Shown: positions 18,044 through 28,577, counted from the first letter of the stretch. The stretch is 64,000 nucleotides of DNA from Paenimyroides aestuarii (GCF_024628805.1 NZ_CP102382.1:434001-498000), one strand, 5' to 3'. Notes: a model not told the origin generated them from the sequence alone. Translations and numbers: made by a program.

Positions 18044-21000
18044 TTACAAATGTATTATTTTTAAATCGTCTTGAATATACAACACTACTTTTTTTGCAAT
18101 TTCATAGCCCATTTCTTCGATTGCCAAGGCATATTCATTTACTTGTTGGGCATATTTCGATTGCTCTTCTCCTGTTTTGTAGTCAATGATATATGCTTTT
18201 TTTCCGTTGATTGCCACGCGATCGGGTTTGCTATTTTTATAGGACTGATGCAAAATGGTGCGCTCGTTATAAATGATGTATTCTTTGTTAAAAAACGGCT
18301 GAAGAGCTTCGTGGAATACAATTTTTTCAAGAGTTTCACGAATCTCATCGGTTGCTGTGGCAGTAATCATTCCTTTTGAAACTGCGCGTTGAATTACAAA
18401 ATCGATATCATCTGCAGTAAAAATCTCAGAAAGCAATTCGTGGATTAAATTTCCTTTTTCAATGGCTTGCTGCTGTTTGGTATCCCACATAATCGCTTCG
18501 CGTTTGGCAATTTTTATCACCGATGAAGTAATAGGCTTTTCTACCGATTGAATAATGATTGGTTTTTCTTGATGCTTTTTTTCCGCAGAAACTTTGGCAG
18601 GATTTCCAAATGGATAATGCAACTCGTTTTCAGCAAGCCGACCTGAATCTTCTAAAAAGGTCACAAAAAAACGTGCCAAGGTGTTTGCTAATGTCCCGTC
18701 TTTGTTGCGTTTATAGTCGCTAATGATATAGAGCTGCTCTTCGGCGCGGGTCAATGCCACGTACAACACGTTTAAATTGTCTAGCAATTCTTCTTGTTTT
18801 TTTTGTTCGTATAATCGCTGGGCTGTTGCGCCATACATTTTCACGTCGTTTTTTAAATCGACCAAAGCTTTGGGAATGGTTAACTGCTCGTTTTCTTCTA
18901 AATCAACCCAAATTTTATCGCGCGATCTAGAGAAATCGTCATCGGCAAAGGGATAAATCACCACTGGAAATTCTAATCCTTTGGCTTTGTGTACCGTCAT
19001 CAATCGAACCGCATTTTCGTTTTCGGGCGAAGGAATGCTTAATTTATGATAATTCTGCTCCCAATAATTCAGAAAATCGGCTACGGTTGATTGATTTTTA
19101 ACGGTTCGTTCTAATATTAAATCTAAAAAATACTGCACATATGCTTCGGTTTTTTTGGCTGGAAGAAACGCCGCAACTAATAATTCCACAGCTACATACA
19201 GATTGTTTTTTCGCAATTGTGAAAAATTGATTTCGATACCGAACGACTGAAGATAACGCTGAAAATCGGTTTCATTATCCATTGCCATTCCTTGTACAAT
19301 CACATCGTGCACTGGTGTATCGTTCACAATAAATCTGCCCACATAATATAAAATCAGTGCTTTTGCTTCTTTGTCGTGGTTGTTTTTCAAAAAACGCAAT
19401 AAATTCAGCAGCAACTGCACTTCGGTAGCATTATTAATCAACAAGGTTTCCGATGATAAAATGCGGATTCCATTTTTGGTTAAATGATTGGCAACTTCCA
19501 CTCCATTTTTACTTTTGCGTGTTAAAACCACAATATCGCTCAAAGAAAAACCTTGTTGCAACACACTGTTTATGGTTTTTAGCACCTCATCTAAATACAA
19601 ATCGGTTTTTGTAACTTCGTTTTCTTCCGATAATAAGTTTTGATCTAGAAACGAAATATTTACGAAGCCGCCTTTTTTGGCTGTGGTGTTTTGATGCGAA
19701 TAGTTTTCGTAAAGATTTTGATAGGCTTCGTTACTAAACTGATTTGCCAAAAACTTGAAAATTCTGTTGTTGAATTCGATTACTTCCGAAAAACTGCGGT
19801 AATTGGTATCTAAACTAACAGTAGCTTTGGAAGGATTAGAAAACGGATTTTCGCCATCGCTCAACTGCATAAACTGTTCTGCTTTGCCACCACGCCAGCG
19901 ATAAATAGCTTGTTTGGGATCGCCCACAATCATTAGCGAACCTTCTTTGCCGTAATCGTCTGCTCCGGAAAGCGCGTTATCAATCAAAGGCACTAAATTT
20001 TGCCATTGCATTTCGGATGTATCCTGAAATTCATCAATAAAAAAATGGCGGTATTTTTCGCCTAATCGTTCATAAATAAAAGGTGCAGGCTGATTTTTTA
20101 ATTCTTCATAAATTATTTTGTTGAATTGTGATATGGAGAGAATCTGTTGTTCGTTTTGAATGCGTTTTATCTCATTGCTGATGGAATTCAACAACGAAAG
20201 TGGCACCAGATTTTTCAGAAATGCTTCGTAAAAATAGATTTTTCCAAACAATGGATAGATTTTTTTGGTGATTGCCAACAAATCGGGAATTAATTGCTCA
20301 ATTGCATTTGTATCTTTTGCTGTTTTATTTATCGATATATGTTCTGGTTGAGAAAATTCTTTATTTACATTAGTAAAATCTCTATTACTGATTCGCTGTA
20401 AATAATTGGGGAATGTGCCTCTGCTAAACGATTTTAGGTTGATTCCATTCGTTTCTAACAATTGTAATGCTTCAGTAGCCAATAAAACGGTTTGATTGCT
20501 GAGTTGATCTATTTGATGATGCAACCAATTTTTTAACGACAAAAACGTTTGCATATCAATATTTTCAAATGCTTCCAACTCTTGTTTGTTGTTTTCATTG
20601 AGCAACAAACGCCCAATTTCCATTAATTCCCTTGATATATCCCAGCTTTTATCGTCATCGGCTTTACTTATTGAAAAATCGACCAACAATTTCGTTAGTT
20701 CTTCATTAACGCCAGCTTGAGCAATTAAGGCATCAACCGCTTCTTGCAGCAATGCTTCGGTATCCAAAGAAACTTCAAAATGAAAAGGCAAATTCAAATC
20801 AAATGCAAACGACCGGATTACTTTGTGCGTGAATTTATCAATGGTAGAAATATCAAAACCTGCATAATTATGAATAATGTTCTTTAAAATCTTTTTCGAT
20901 TTTTCGCGGATATATGCTTCGGTAAAAGTTGTTTCGGCAACAATTTGTTCCAATAGTTGATATTCTTTCGCAGGAATTTCGTTCAAAGTAAATGCGTAAA

Positions 21001-21187
21001 TACACGATACAATGCGCGATTTCATTTCGTTTACCGCTTTGTTGGTAAAGGTAATTGCCAAAATATTTCGGTAGGCATCGTCTTTGTTCGAATATCCCAA
21101 TAAAATTTTAAGATACTCTTTTACAAGCGTATGGGTTTTTCCGGCACCTGCCGATGCATTGTATATGGTAAAGGCTTTTTTCTCCAA
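18044..21187 (-). CDS. UvrD/RecB-type helicase-nuclease, AddA-like
   Basis: 1047 residues. Superfamily 1A helicase with Walker [11 protein letters not shown] (11-20), [15 protein letters not shown], Walker [25 protein letters not shown], motif V/VI-type [20 protein letters not shown] and [16 protein letters not shown]-terminal PD-(D/E)XK nuclease follows ([11 protein letters not shown], then QVNEYALAI). Expected to act with the AddB-like protein at double-strand breaks to unwind and trim ends for RecA loading. Divergent from the superoxide dismutase gene. Confidence 0.9.
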   Translation of the reverse strand: MEKKAFTIYNASAGAGKTHTLVKEYLKILLGYSNKDDAYRNILAITFTNKAVNEMKSRIVSCIYAFTLNEIPAKEYQLLEQIVAETTFTEAYIREKSKKILKNIIHNYAGFDISTIDKFTHKVIRSFAFDLNLPFHFEVSLDTEALLQEAVDALIAQAGVNEELTKLLVDFSISKADDDKSWDISRELMEIGRLLLNENNKQELEAFENIDMQTFLSLKNWLHHQIDQLSNQTVLLATEALQLLETNGINLKSFSRGTFPNYLQRISNRDFTNVNKEFSQPEHISINKTAKDTNAIEQLIPDLLAITKKIYPLFGKIYFYEAFLKNLVPLSLLNSISNEIKRIQNEQQILSISQFNKIIYEELKNQPAPFIYERLGEKYRHFFIDEFQDTSEMQWQNLVPLIDNALSGADDYGKEGSLMIVGDPKQAIYRWRGGKAEQFMQLSDGENPFSNPSKATVSLDTNYRSFSEVIEFNNRIFKFLANQFSNEAYQNLYENYSHQNTTAKKGGFVNISFLDQNLLSEENEVTKTDLYLDEVLKTINSVLQQGFSLSDIVVLTRKSKNGVEVANHLTKNGIRILSSETLLINNATEVQLLLNLLRFLKNNHDKEAKALILYYVGRFIVNDTPVHDVIVQGMAMDNETDFQRYLQSFGIEINFSQLRKNNLYVAVELLVAAFLPAKKTEAYVQYFLDLILERTVKNQSTVADFLNYWEQNYHKLSIPSPENENAVRLMTVHKAKGLEFPVVIYPFADDDFSRSRDKIWVDLEENEQLTIPKALVDLKNDVKMYGATAQRLYEQKKQEELLDNLNVLYVALTRAEEQLYIISDYKRNKDGTLANTLARFFVTFLEDSGRLAENELHYPFGNPAKVSAEKKHQEKPIIIQSVEKPITSSVIKIAKREAIMWDTKQQQAIEKGNLIHELLSEIFTADDIDFVIQRAVSKGMITATATDEIRETLEKIVFHEALQPFFNKEYIIYNERTILHQSYKNSKPDRVAINGKKAYIIDYKTGEEQSKYAQQVNEYALAIEEMGYEIAKKVVLYIQDDLKIIHL

Positions 21188-21251
21188 GATAATTTATAAA
21201 AATGTTAACAAACCGCCGCTATAATAATTTTTATAGCTGTGTTTTTTTGCG

Positions 21252-21259
21252 TAAATTTG
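21252..21259 (+). promoter_or_regulatory. Bacteroidetes -7 element (TAAATTTG) for the SOD gene
   Basis: TAAATTTG lies 38 bp before the SOD ATG. The upstream TTG is not clear. Confidence 0.4.
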
Positions 21260-21297
21260 GAATAAAAATAATACTAATCTTTAAAAAAATAATAGTT

Positions 21298-21903
21298 ATG
21301 GCTTTCGAATTACCAAAATTATCTTATTCTTATGACGCTTTAGAGCCTCATATTGACGCACGAACAATGGAAATTCACTACTCGAAACACCACCAAGCAT
21401 ACACCAACAATTTGAATGCAGCAATTGAAGGAACTGATTTAGCAGGAAAATCGATTGATGACATTTTAAAAAATCTAGATTTAAACAATAAAGCGCTTCG
21501 CAACAACGGCGGTGGTTTTTACAACCACAATTTGTTTTGGGAAGTTATGGCACCAAATGCTGGTGGCGAACCAACTGGCGATTTGGCAACTGCTATCAAC
21601 GAAGCTTTTGGAAGTTTTGAAGCTTTTAAAGATGCATTTGCAAAGGCAGCTGCAACACAGTTTGGGTCGGGATGGGCTTGGTTATGTGTTAAAAACGGTA
21701 AATTAGAAGTGTGTGCTACTGCAAACCAAGACAACCCTTTAATGCCGGGAATTGGTTGCGAAGGCACACCAATTTTAGGTTTAGATGTTTGGGAACACGC
21801 CTACTACTTAAACTACCAAAACCGCAGACCCGATTATATTAACGCATTTTTTAATGTGATTAATTGGGATGCTGTTGCAAAAAAATATGCTGAAGCAAAA
21901 TAA
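21298..21903 (+). CDS. Superoxide dismutase, Mn/Fe type
   Basis: 201 residues from the ATG at 21298; the frame extends upstream to 21202, but [18 protein letters not shown] is the conserved start. It converts superoxide to oxygen and hydrogen peroxide in the cytoplasm. Metal ligands are the His of [14 protein letters not shown], the His of FYNHNLFW, and the Asp and His of [12 protein letters not shown]. The Gly-rich NNGGGFYNH and ANQDNP segments are features of Mn-type or cambialistic enzymes rather than strict Fe-SOD, but metal use cannot be settled from sequence. No signal peptide. Followed by a strong bidirectional terminator. Confidence 0.95.
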   Translation: MAFELPKLSYSYDALEPHIDARTMEIHYSKHHQAYTNNLNAAIEGTDLAGKSIDDILKNLDLNNKALRNNGGGFYNHNLFWEVMAPNAGGEPTGDLATAINEAFGSFEAFKDAFAKAAATQFGSGWAWLCVKNGKLEVCATANQDNPLMPGIGCEGTPILGLDVWEHAYYLNYQNRRPDYINAFFNVINWDAVAKKYAEAK

Positions 21904-21921
21904 TAACTTTCTTCATAATTG

Positions 21922-21949
21922 AAAAATCGCCTTTCGGGGCGATTTTTTT
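21922..21949. terminator. Bidirectional intrinsic terminator
   Basis: AAAATCGCC, loop TTTCGG, GGCGATTTT then more T. It ends the SOD transcript on plus, and with the A run on the other side also the convergent gene on minus. Confidence 0.8.
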
Positions 21950-22559
21950 ATTCCTTCAAGATTTCTTTTAAACTTTCTGTTACTTGAGTGTGGCCGTATT
22001 CTCCAAAAACAGCTAAATATTTTTCTTTGTTGATAATGACAAAACTTCCACAACCGTAATGATAATTAAAAAATAAATTTTCAATCAGCGCATTTGGATC
22101 TTTTTTCCATTCAAGAACTCCTTTTGTTTTTAAGCCGTCTTCATTTTTGTAAATTCTGAGCGTATTGACATCTGCTATTTTTTTTACTTTTTTAGCCAAT
22201 TGTTTCTCCCACTGATTTTGACTTTTTAGAGTTGCTGTACCACCTGAATTACACGGATCTTTTCCTGGATAATAATAAATAATCAAAGGTTTAATGGAAT
22301 CGAGTTTTAAATGGAGTTTTTCATTTAATTCTTGGAATAATTTTTTAGTATCCCCCAAAGAACCCTTTTCGCCTCTGTTGTTTAGATACATTAACTTAAA
22401 TGCTTTCAAAGAATCGTTTTCCACATGATAATATTCTTTACCCGCAAGGAATTTATCAAATGTCTTCTTATCAATTTTGTTATTATCGGCATCATAATAT
22501 GTTTGTGCATACAACGTATTTTGAACAATAAGCACAAATAATAATAGTAGTTTTTTCAT
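21948..22559 (-). CDS. Secreted protein of unknown function
   Basis: 203 residues from the ATG at 22559, chosen because MKKLLLLFVLIVQNTLYAQ is a clear signal peptide; the frame extends to 22661 but would overlap truC. The mature protein has mixed alpha/beta character, with a LIIYYYPGKDPCNSGG segment that recalls redoxin strands (a PGKDPC turn), a second Cys in YGCGSFVI, and a C-terminal AVFGEYGHTQV. No complete CxxC was seen, so thioredoxin-fold membership is only a guess. Convergent with sod and divergent from truC. Confidence 0.6.
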   Translation of the reverse strand: MKKLLLLFVLIVQNTLYAQTYYDADNNKIDKKTFDKFLAGKEYYHVENDSLKAFKLMYLNNRGEKGSLGDTKKLFQELNEKLHLKLDSIKPLIIYYYPGKDPCNSGGTATLKSQNQWEKQLAKKVKKIADVNTLRIYKNEDGLKTKGVLEWKKDPNALIENLFFNYHYGCGSFVIINKEKYLAVFGEYGHTQVTESLKEILKE

Positions 22560-22601
22560 ATGGTTTGTTTTTCCTAAAAATATAAAAATTAACTTTACAA
22601 T

Positions 22602-23300
22602 ATGAATCCACTCGAAATTATTTATCAAGACGAGCATTTGGTTGCCATTAACAAGCCCCACGATTTACTGGTTCATCAATCGTCAATAGCCCGAAACGCT
22701 GAAGAATTTGCCATTCAAATAGTGCGTGATCAAATTGGCCAGAAAGTGTTTCCCGTGCATCGATTAGACCGAAAAACATCGGGCGTTTTGCTTTTTGCTT
22801 TGGATAAAGAAACCAACAGAAATTTAGTGAAACAGTTTACCAACAAATCAACCGAAAAAAAATATTGGGCAATTGTTCGTGGATTTTGCACCGATGAATT
22901 AACGATTGATTATGCTTTGCATCGTGATGATGGTGTGTTGCAAGATGCTGTTACCAAAATAAAAACACTAGAAAAAGCCGAAATTGATTTACCTCATGGA
23001 AAACACACAACATCTCGTTACAGTTTAATTGAAGCCGAGCCATTAACCGGACGCATGCACCAAATACGCAAACACATGGCACATATTTTACACCCAATTA
23101 TTGGCGATCGTCCGCATGGTTGCAACAAACAGAACAAATTGTGGCTGGAGAAATTTGGCATGAAAACCATGTTGCTGCATGCGCACAGTTTAGCGTTTAC
23201 CCATCCGCAAAGCAACCAACGCATTTATTTAACAGCAAAACCTTCGCAAGTATTCACAAATGTTTATGAACTGCTTGGTTTTAAAACTCTAAATTTGTAA
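22602..23300 (+). CDS. truC: tRNA pseudouridine65 synthase-like protein (TruC)
   Basis: 232 residues. RluA-family pseudouridine synthase with catalytic Asp56 in HRLDRKTSGVLLFA. The opening (IIYQDEHLVAINKP, LVHQSS, RDQIGQKVFPVHRLDR) and TTRYSLIEAEPLTGRMHQIRKHMAH, followed by HPIIGDRPHG, align well by eye with E. coli TruC, which isomerises U65 in tRNA. There is no S4 domain, which also points to TruC rather than RluC/D. The next gene begins 11 bp downstream, so the two probably form an operon. Confidence 0.85.
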   Translation: MNPLEIIYQDEHLVAINKPHDLLVHQSSIARNAEEFAIQIVRDQIGQKVFPVHRLDRKTSGVLLFALDKETNRNLVKQFTNKSTEKKYWAIVRGFCTDELTIDYALHRDDGVLQDAVTKIKTLEKAEIDLPHGKHTTSRYSLIEAEPLTGRMHQIRKHMAHILHPIIGDRPHGCNKQNKLWLEKFGMKTMLLHAHSLAFTHPQSNQRIYLTAKPSQVFTNVYELLGFKTLNL

Positions 23301-23311
23301 AAAAGTAGGAA

Positions 23312-24394
23312 ATGGAAATTGGTTTTTATTGTTTTTCGGCGCTTTTGGTTTTTGCATCATTAGTACCTCTTATACAAAATCAGCATTGGTTTTTCAGAAT
23401 TTTCGATTTTGGTAAAGTCCAAATTTTAGTACTGCAACTTCTTGTTTTTATTGCGGCGTGGTTTCTGCTGCCAAAATCTACAAACTTCTATATCATGCAA
23501 GCAGCGCTAATGGGTTGTATGATTTATGAAATGTATTTGTTGTATCCTTACACCCCACTTTATAATATCGAAACAAAAACTAAAAACCAAAATTCATCTA
23601 AAAGTATTTCTATTTTATCCACCAATATTTATCAGTTTAACAAAGAATACCATCGGTTTTTAAACCTTGTTAATGAGGTAAATCCTGATATTATTCTCAC
23701 CATGGAATCGAATCAAGATTGGGAAAATGCTCTGCAACCTTTAAAAGAACAATATCCTTATTTTTGTGAAATTGCTTTAGAAAATACTTATGGAATGCAT
23801 CTTTATTCTAAAATTGAAATGACCAACTGCCAAAAGCACTATTTCATGGCAGATGATATTCCGAGCATTGAAGCTGCGTTTAAAACCAACGACGGTTTTG
23901 AATTTGTGTTTTTTGGTGTGCATCCGCCACCGCCAAGCCCTACCGAAGAAGAAAATGCCAAAGAACGAGATGGCGAATTATTAGCTGTTGCAAAAAAAGT
24001 AAAGCAAAACAAAAAACCTACGGTGGTTATTGGCGATTTTAATAATGTGGCATGGGCAAAATCATCGGTTTTGTTTAGAAAAACTTCTGAAACGATTGAC
24101 CCCCGAATTGGTCGTGGTTTTATATCAACTTTTCACGCAAATTATAAATTATTGCGTTTTCCGATTGATCAAATGTTTCATACTACCGATATTTTTGTGG
24201 AAAAACTAAAGGCATTGCAACCTATTGGTTCGGATCATTTGCCCTTATACTGCTCTTTTTTTATCGACAAAATAAACAATGATCAAGAAGATTTAGTGGA
24301 ACCTATCGAAAAAGAAGACTATGAAGATATAAATGAAATGATTGAGGAAGGAAAAAATGAAGAAAGCAACCGCGAAAGTGTTGCCACAGAATAA
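23312..24394 (+). CDS. Endonuclease/exonuclease/phosphatase-fold membrane protein
   Basis: 360 residues. Three membrane helices in the first ~90 residues (about 3-21, 34-52 and 57-77) anchor an exonuclease III-like domain. Catalytic landmarks are STNIYQFN (Asn), TMESNQDWE (Glu), FFGVHPPPPS (His), VIGDFNN (Asp/Asn) and GSDHLPLYC (Asp/His). The layout matches YafD-type proteins; the active site would lie in the periplasm. Substrate unknown (phosphodiester or phospholipid). The C-terminal ~45 residues are a Glu/Asp/Asn-rich tail. Probably co-transcribed with truC. Confidence 0.82.
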   Translation: MEIGFYCFSALLVFASLVPLIQNQHWFFRIFDFGKVQILVLQLLVFIAAWFLLPKSTNFYIMQAALMGCMIYEMYLLYPYTPLYNIETKTKNQNSSKSISILSTNIYQFNKEYHRFLNLVNEVNPDIILTMESNQDWENALQPLKEQYPYFCEIALENTYGMHLYSKIEMTNCQKHYFMADDIPSIEAAFKTNDGFEFVFFGVHPPPPSPTEEENAKERDGELLAVAKKVKQNKKPTVVIGDFNNVAWAKSSVLFRKTSETIDPRIGRGFISTFHANYKLLRFPIDQMFHTTDIFVEKLKALQPIGSDHLPLYCSFFIDKINNDQEDLVEPIEKEDYEDINEMIEEGKNEESNRESVATE

Positions 24395-24444
24395 TTTTCT
24401 TTATTAATTTACTTACCTTTACAAAAAAAAAACTGCCAAATTAA

Positions 24445-24849
24445 ATGAAAGCATACATCTCGGTTGATACCGAAACAAGAAAAACGTTAGGAAAAGAAAT
24501 TATTGCATTGGGTATGGCAATGAGTTCTGCAAATGTAGAGCAATTTATTTTTGTTGATAAATATCCTTTTGAAGCAGGTCAGGAAGCCGAATTGATGCAA
24601 AAAGCAATGAAAGAAATCGATTCTAGTAATTTTATGATTATTGAAGCTACAAAAGTAAACGTAACTTCCTGTATTGAATTGGGTTATGCCAAAGCAAAGC
24701 GCAAACCAATTGTTTATCTGCAAAAAGCCGAAGCCGATACCAACGAACTGCTTTTTGCCCTAAGCAATTTTCATATTTTATATAACAGTCCAAAAGATTT
24801 GTTTGATCAATTAAACGAATTTTTAAAAAACGTTTTACCGCAAAATTAA
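24445..24849 (+). CDS. Nucleoside 2-deoxyribosyltransferase-like protein
   Basis: 134 residues. It has the flavodoxin-like pattern of the nucleoside 2-deoxyribosyltransferase superfamily: a first strand KAYISVDTET, a helix ending in KAMKEIDSSNFMIIEATK, then VTSCIELGYAKAKRKPIVYL, which corresponds to the family motif with the catalytic Glu before GYA. A YtoQ/DUF-type variant is as likely as a true transferase. Cytoplasmic. It follows the phosphatase-fold gene by 50 bp. Confidence 0.55.
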   Translation: MKAYISVDTETRKTLGKEIIALGMAMSSANVEQFIFVDKYPFEAGQEAELMQKAMKEIDSSNFMIIEATKVNVTSCIELGYAKAKRKPIVYLQKAEADTNELLFALSNFHILYNSPKDLFDQLNEFLKNVLPQN

Positions 24850-24877
24850 CGCTTTGATTTTTATCAAGGCTTTTTTT

Positions 24878-25399
24878 ATGTACCGTTTTCAACTTTTCCA
24901 TCCAGCCGCCAAACAACCATTGCCTGCCATTGCTAAATGGTTTGCAGCACTGTTTGCGGGCATGCTGCTTTTTTGCGCAACACCTGTTGCTTTCAAAACT
25001 TTCAAAACAATTGTGTTTTTCATAAATATGCTGCTTTGTGGCTATATTGCCTATTATTTAGCAACCAATTACAAACGATTTTACTTTACAAAAGGCACAT
25101 TTACAGGCGCGCTGACTTTTTCAAACGAAGGTATTCTCTTAAAGCATCAATTCATACCCTATGGTGAAATACAGCAGATACAATTCACGCACCATGATTT
25201 TTTAGGTAAATACAACAAAACATCGGTTTTTAATCCTTCGGTTTCCATCGGTGTATCCAACCAAATCAAAATCACCCTGAAAAATCAAGAAATGCACAGC
25301 CACAATTTTCAAATGCAACACGATTATGAATTGTTTCGCGCTTTTCCCTATCTCAACAAAAGCAAAACTTCTTATCTATGGAAACAAAATTCCATATAA
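24878..25399 (+). CDS. Membrane protein of unknown function, PH-like tail
   Basis: 173 residues from the ATG at 24878; an upstream in-frame start at 24854 adds nothing conserved. Two hydrophobic helices (about 20-40 and 45-65) are followed by a beta-rich region with TKGTFTGALTFSNEGILL, FIPYGEIQQIQFT and ITLKNQEM. The alternating strand pattern is like a bacterial PH or YcxB-type domain. No enzymatic motif. Follows the previous gene by 28 bp, so likely the last member of the truC transcription unit. Confidence 0.6.
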   Translation: MYRFQLFHPAAKQPLPAIAKWFAALFAGMLLFCATPVAFKTFKTIVFFINMLLCGYIAYYLATNYKRFYFTKGTFTGALTFSNEGILLKHQFIPYGEIQQIQFTHHDFLGKYNKTSVFNPSVSIGVSNQIKITLKNQEMHSHNFQMQHDYELFRAFPYLNKSKTSYLWKQNSI

Positions 25400-25406
25400 T
25401 TATTAA

Positions 25407-25414
25407 TATATTTG
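25407..25414 (+). promoter_or_regulatory. Bacteroidetes -7 element (TATATTTG)
   Basis: TATATTTG fits TAnnTTTG and lies 22 bp before the dipeptidyl peptidase start codon. Confidence 0.45.
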
Positions 25415-25436
25415 TTTTATTAACACGTATTCATCT

Positions 25437-27476
25437 ATGAAATTTAATCAATTTGCCCTAATAGCTTTGGCAGTTGCTTCGATAACTGCTTGCAACAAAG
25501 AAGACAAAATGCAGCATGAAACGCGCAGGATAGACAGTTTGAAAAACATTCAGTTTCAACCCGAGCAATTTGCCGATGTGCAAGTGTTGAAATACGATAT
25601 TCCGGGTTGGGAAAAACTAACCCTGAAAGAAAAAAAACTAGTCTATTATTTGGCACAAGCAGGATATTCGGGTCGCGATATTTTTTGGGATCAAAACTAC
25701 AAATACAACCTAAAAATTCGCACAGCCTTAGAAAACATCTATACCAACTACAAAGGCGATAGATCTAGTGAAAACTGGAAAAAATTTGAAACCTATTTAA
25801 AACGAATTTGGTTTTCAAACGGTATTCACCATCATTATTCCAACGATAAAATAAAACCAGGTTTTCCGCAAACGTATCTTCAAAAACTATTAAAAGACAC
25901 CAAAACAAACCTAAGTGCAAGCATTGTGGAAATCCTTTTTAACGATGTAGATGCCAAGAAAGTCAACCTAAACGAATCGAAAGGTTTGGTACAAGGGTCG
26001 GCTGTAAATTTTTATGGCAAAGGATTAAATGCGGCCGACGTAGAAAAATTCTATGCCAACATGCCGCAACCAGATAGCTTGCGCCCCCTTTCTTTTGGAT
26101 TGAATTCAAAATTGGTACGAACAGAATCGGGCAAAATAGAAGAACGCATTTGGCGCAGTGGCGGAATGTATGGTGCTGCTATCAACAAAATTGTTTTTTG
26201 GTTAGAAAAAGCTGTAAAAGTATCAGAAAATAAAGAACAAGCCGAAGCTTTAAATATTTTGATTGATTTTTACAAAACTGGCGACCTTAAAAAATGGGAC
26301 GATTACAACGTGGCGTGGGTAAAAGCAACCGAAGGAAATATCGATTATATCAATGGATTTATAGAAGTGTATAACGATCCATTGGGTCACAAAGCTTCGT
26401 ATGAATCAACTGTGCAGATAAAAGATTTTGATATGTCTGCTAAAATGGAAGTGATTTCTAAAAGTGCGCAGTGGTTTGAAGACAATTCCCCTTTAATGCC
26501 CGAACATAAAAAGAAAAATGTGGTAGGCGTTTCTTATAAAACAGTTATTGTGGCAGCAGAAAGTGGCGACACCTCTCCCGCAACACCGATTGGAGTGAAT
26601 TTACCCAATGCCGATTGGATTCGTGCTGAGCATGGATCTAAATCTATTTCGTTAGGAAACATTATTGAAGCATACAACAAAGCAGGCGGAAGTGATAAAT
26701 TAAAAGAATTTGCCTTCGATGAAAATGAAATACAATTATCGGAACGATACAGCGAATTGGCAGATAAATTGCACACGGCTTTGCACGAAGTAATTGGGCA
26801 TGCATCAGGGCAACTAAATCCTGGAGTGGGCACTCCCAAAGAAACACTAAAAAGCTACGCATCTACTTTAGAAGAAGGGCGTGCCGATTTAGTAGCATTA
26901 TACTATTTATACGACAAAAAGATACAAGATTTAGGCTTGGTAGATGATTGGAAAAGCTTGGGAATGGCTGCATACAATGATTATATCCGCAATGGCTTAA
27001 TGACGCAATTGGTGCGTATTGAACCAGGCAGTGATATTGAAGAAGCACACATGCGCAATCGCCAATGGGTTTCGGCTTGGGTGTATGAAAAAGGAAAAGC
27101 AGAAAATGTAATAGAAAAAGTGGTTCGGGACAACAAAACCTATTTTAAAATAAACAATTATGAACGTTTACATGAATTGTTTGGAGAACTACTGCGAGAA
27201 ACGCAACGCATAAAATCGGAAGGTGATTTTAAAGCCGCTAAAAGTTTGGTAGAAAACTACGGGGTAAAAGTTGACAAAGAACTGCATAAAGAAGTGTTGG
27301 AACGCAACAAAAAATTCAACACAGCACCATATCGCGGTTTTGTAAACCCAATTTTAGTTCCTGTAACCAATGAACAAGGCGAAATTACCGATATAGTGGT
27401 CACCTACCCCAAAACCTTTGCAGAACAAATGTTGTATTACTCTAAAAATTATAATTTCTTACCTTTGGAGAATTAA
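25437..27476 (+). CDS. Dipeptidyl-peptidase III family (M49) lipoprotein
   Basis: 679 residues. A lipoprotein signal peptide (ALAVASITAC, Cys19) predicts anchoring in an outer or inner membrane leaflet. The zinc site is the M49 hallmark HEVIGH (450-455) with the third ligand in STLEEGRADLVAL. M49 enzymes remove dipeptides from the N-terminus of oligopeptides. Homologues in Bacteroidetes are often labelled dihydrofolate reductase in databases; nothing in this sequence resembles that fold. Monocistronic, with its own promoter element and a terminator. Confidence 0.9.
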   Translation: MKFNQFALIALAVASITACNKEDKMQHETRRIDSLKNIQFQPEQFADVQVLKYDIPGWEKLTLKEKKLVYYLAQAGYSGRDIFWDQNYKYNLKIRTALENIYTNYKGDRSSENWKKFETYLKRIWFSNGIHHHYSNDKIKPGFPQTYLQKLLKDTKTNLSASIVEILFNDVDAKKVNLNESKGLVQGSAVNFYGKGLNAADVEKFYANMPQPDSLRPLSFGLNSKLVRTESGKIEERIWRSGGMYGAAINKIVFWLEKAVKVSENKEQAEALNILIDFYKTGDLKKWDDYNVAWVKATEGNIDYINGFIEVYNDPLGHKASYESTVQIKDFDMSAKMEVISKSAQWFEDNSPLMPEHKKKNVVGVSYKTVIVAAESGDTSPATPIGVNLPNADWIRAEHGSKSISLGNIIEAYNKAGGSDKLKEFAFDENEIQLSERYSELADKLHTALHEVIGHASGQLNPGVGTPKETLKSYASTLEEGRADLVALYYLYDKKIQDLGLVDDWKSLGMAAYNDYIRNGLMTQLVRIEPGSDIEEAHMRNRQWVSAWVYEKGKAENVIEKVVRDNKTYFKINNYERLHELFGELLRETQRIKSEGDFKAAKSLVENYGVKVDKELHKEVLERNKKFNTAPYRGFVNPILVPVTNEQGEITDIVVTYPKTFAEQMLYYSKNYNFLPLEN

Positions 27477-27485
27477 ATTTAATTA

Positions 27486-27513
27486 AAAGACCATGAAAAA
27501 TGGTCTTTTTTTA
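27486..27513. terminator. Bidirectional intrinsic terminator
   Basis: AAAAGACCAT, loop GAAAA, ATGGTCTTTTTTT, located between the convergent peptidase and cyclase genes. Confidence 0.75.
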
Positions 27514-27514
27514 T

Positions 27515-28282
27515 TTATAAAACTTTAAAAACCACAGGTTTACTTGGTGATGCGTCGTTTTCGAAAGAAGCAATTTGCAGGTTTAAAATATACGTTCCGT
27601 CTTCGATTTCATTTTCAATAAAAACCAATTCGGTAATGGTGCAATGAAAACGAGCATCGGCATTTACTTGATGAATGTTTGTTACATTCCAAAAGGCTTT
27701 ATGCGCCACTAATTTCCCTTCATCAACTTCTTTGTCCACACTTGGCAAATCGATCAACAAATGCTCTATTCCCATTTCTCTGATGAAAACCGCCGCTTCT
27801 TCTGATAAATAAGCTGGATTGGTATTGGAATATTTTTTATGCTTTTTATCGATTGAATTTGGAAGTGTTCGGATAATTAAAGCTTCAGGTGATTCATTTT
27901 GCAATGCATTTTCAATTTGATTTTTGGTAATAACCAAATCATCATCAATCAATTCAGGCTCAATAGAAATTAATTCAGCCGTAAAAAAAAACGTTTTTAG
28001 GGTTTGATTAATTGAATAAAAATCTTTGGTAATATGCCCCAAACATTCGGTATGCGTACCATGACCATGCGGATTGAACAAAATATTATTAAAGTTTGTT
28101 GATGATTTGCCCGATGCCACACTACCCACAAAATCGCCCATAACCACCGGATTTATTTCAGGCTGATCCAAATACCAAGCAATGGGATTTTGCTCATTGT
28201 TTTGAATGGGTAACGAAATATCGATGGGTTGTGATAAATCGATAGCGTATGTTTTGTTGTTATGTTGTATGGTTGTTTTCAT
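27515..28282 (-). CDS. Cyclase-family metal hydrolase (kynurenine formamidase-like)
   Basis: 255 residues. Belongs to the cyclase family (KynB-like). The metal-binding motif is FNPHGHGTHTECLGH (H-x-G-T-H followed by E), with a second conserved region ALIIRTLPN and a LLIDLPSVDKEVDEGKLVAH segment holding the D/E and His. KynB has HxGTHxD with Asp; here Glu is in that place, so the substrate may not be formylkynurenine. Its ATG overlaps the stop of the small membrane protein upstream (ATGA), so it is the end of the ruvC-hemW transcription unit. Confidence 0.75.
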   Translation of the reverse strand: MKTTIQHNNKTYAIDLSQPIDISLPIQNNEQNPIAWYLDQPEINPVVMGDFVGSVASGKSSTNFNNILFNPHGHGTHTECLGHITKDFYSINQTLKTFFFTAELISIEPELIDDDLVITKNQIENALQNESPEALIIRTLPNSIDKKHKKYSNTNPAYLSEEAAVFIREMGIEHLLIDLPSVDKEVDEGKLVAHKAFWNVTNIHQVNADARFHCTITELVFIENEIEDGTYILNLQIASFENDASPSKPVVFKVL

Positions 28283-28575
28283 TCAGATAAAGTAGTATAA
28301 ATTATTAAAACAAAAATTGATAGAGGTATTAAAAAAGGTATAAAAGAAATACAATACCAAAATATTTTCTTTTTAAACTGAACTTTGTACTGATATAAAT
28401 TTAGTAAATTCATAAGTGATAAAACTGGAGCTAGTGGTAAAATTGCTAAACAAAAAAGAAATATTGGTTTACTCATAGGATGAAGATGTCCTGAATAATA
28501 CGAGTATCTACCTAACAATAAAGCCAATAATAACATAAAAACTGTAACAACAGCAACAATTTTAATAGATTTCAT
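28279..28575 (-). CDS. Small three-helix membrane protein of unknown function
   Basis: 98 residues. Hydrophobic helices at about 5-23, 35-60 and 72-95 separated by short basic loops; no motif recognised. It begins 2 bp after the hemW stop and overlaps the cyclase start by 4 bp, so it is translated within the same message. Confidence 0.6.
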   Translation of the reverse strand: MKSIKIVAVVTVFMLLLALLLGRYSYYSGHLHPMSKPIFLFCLAILPLAPVLSLMNLLNLYQYKVQFKKKIFWYCISFIPFLIPLSIFVLIIYTTLSE

Positions 28576-28577
28576 AT

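Noticed and set aside
25437..27476. Dihydrofolate reductase, the name often attached to this family
   Set aside because: HEVIGH and the M49 layout show a dipeptidyl-peptidase III; there is no DHFR fold motif.
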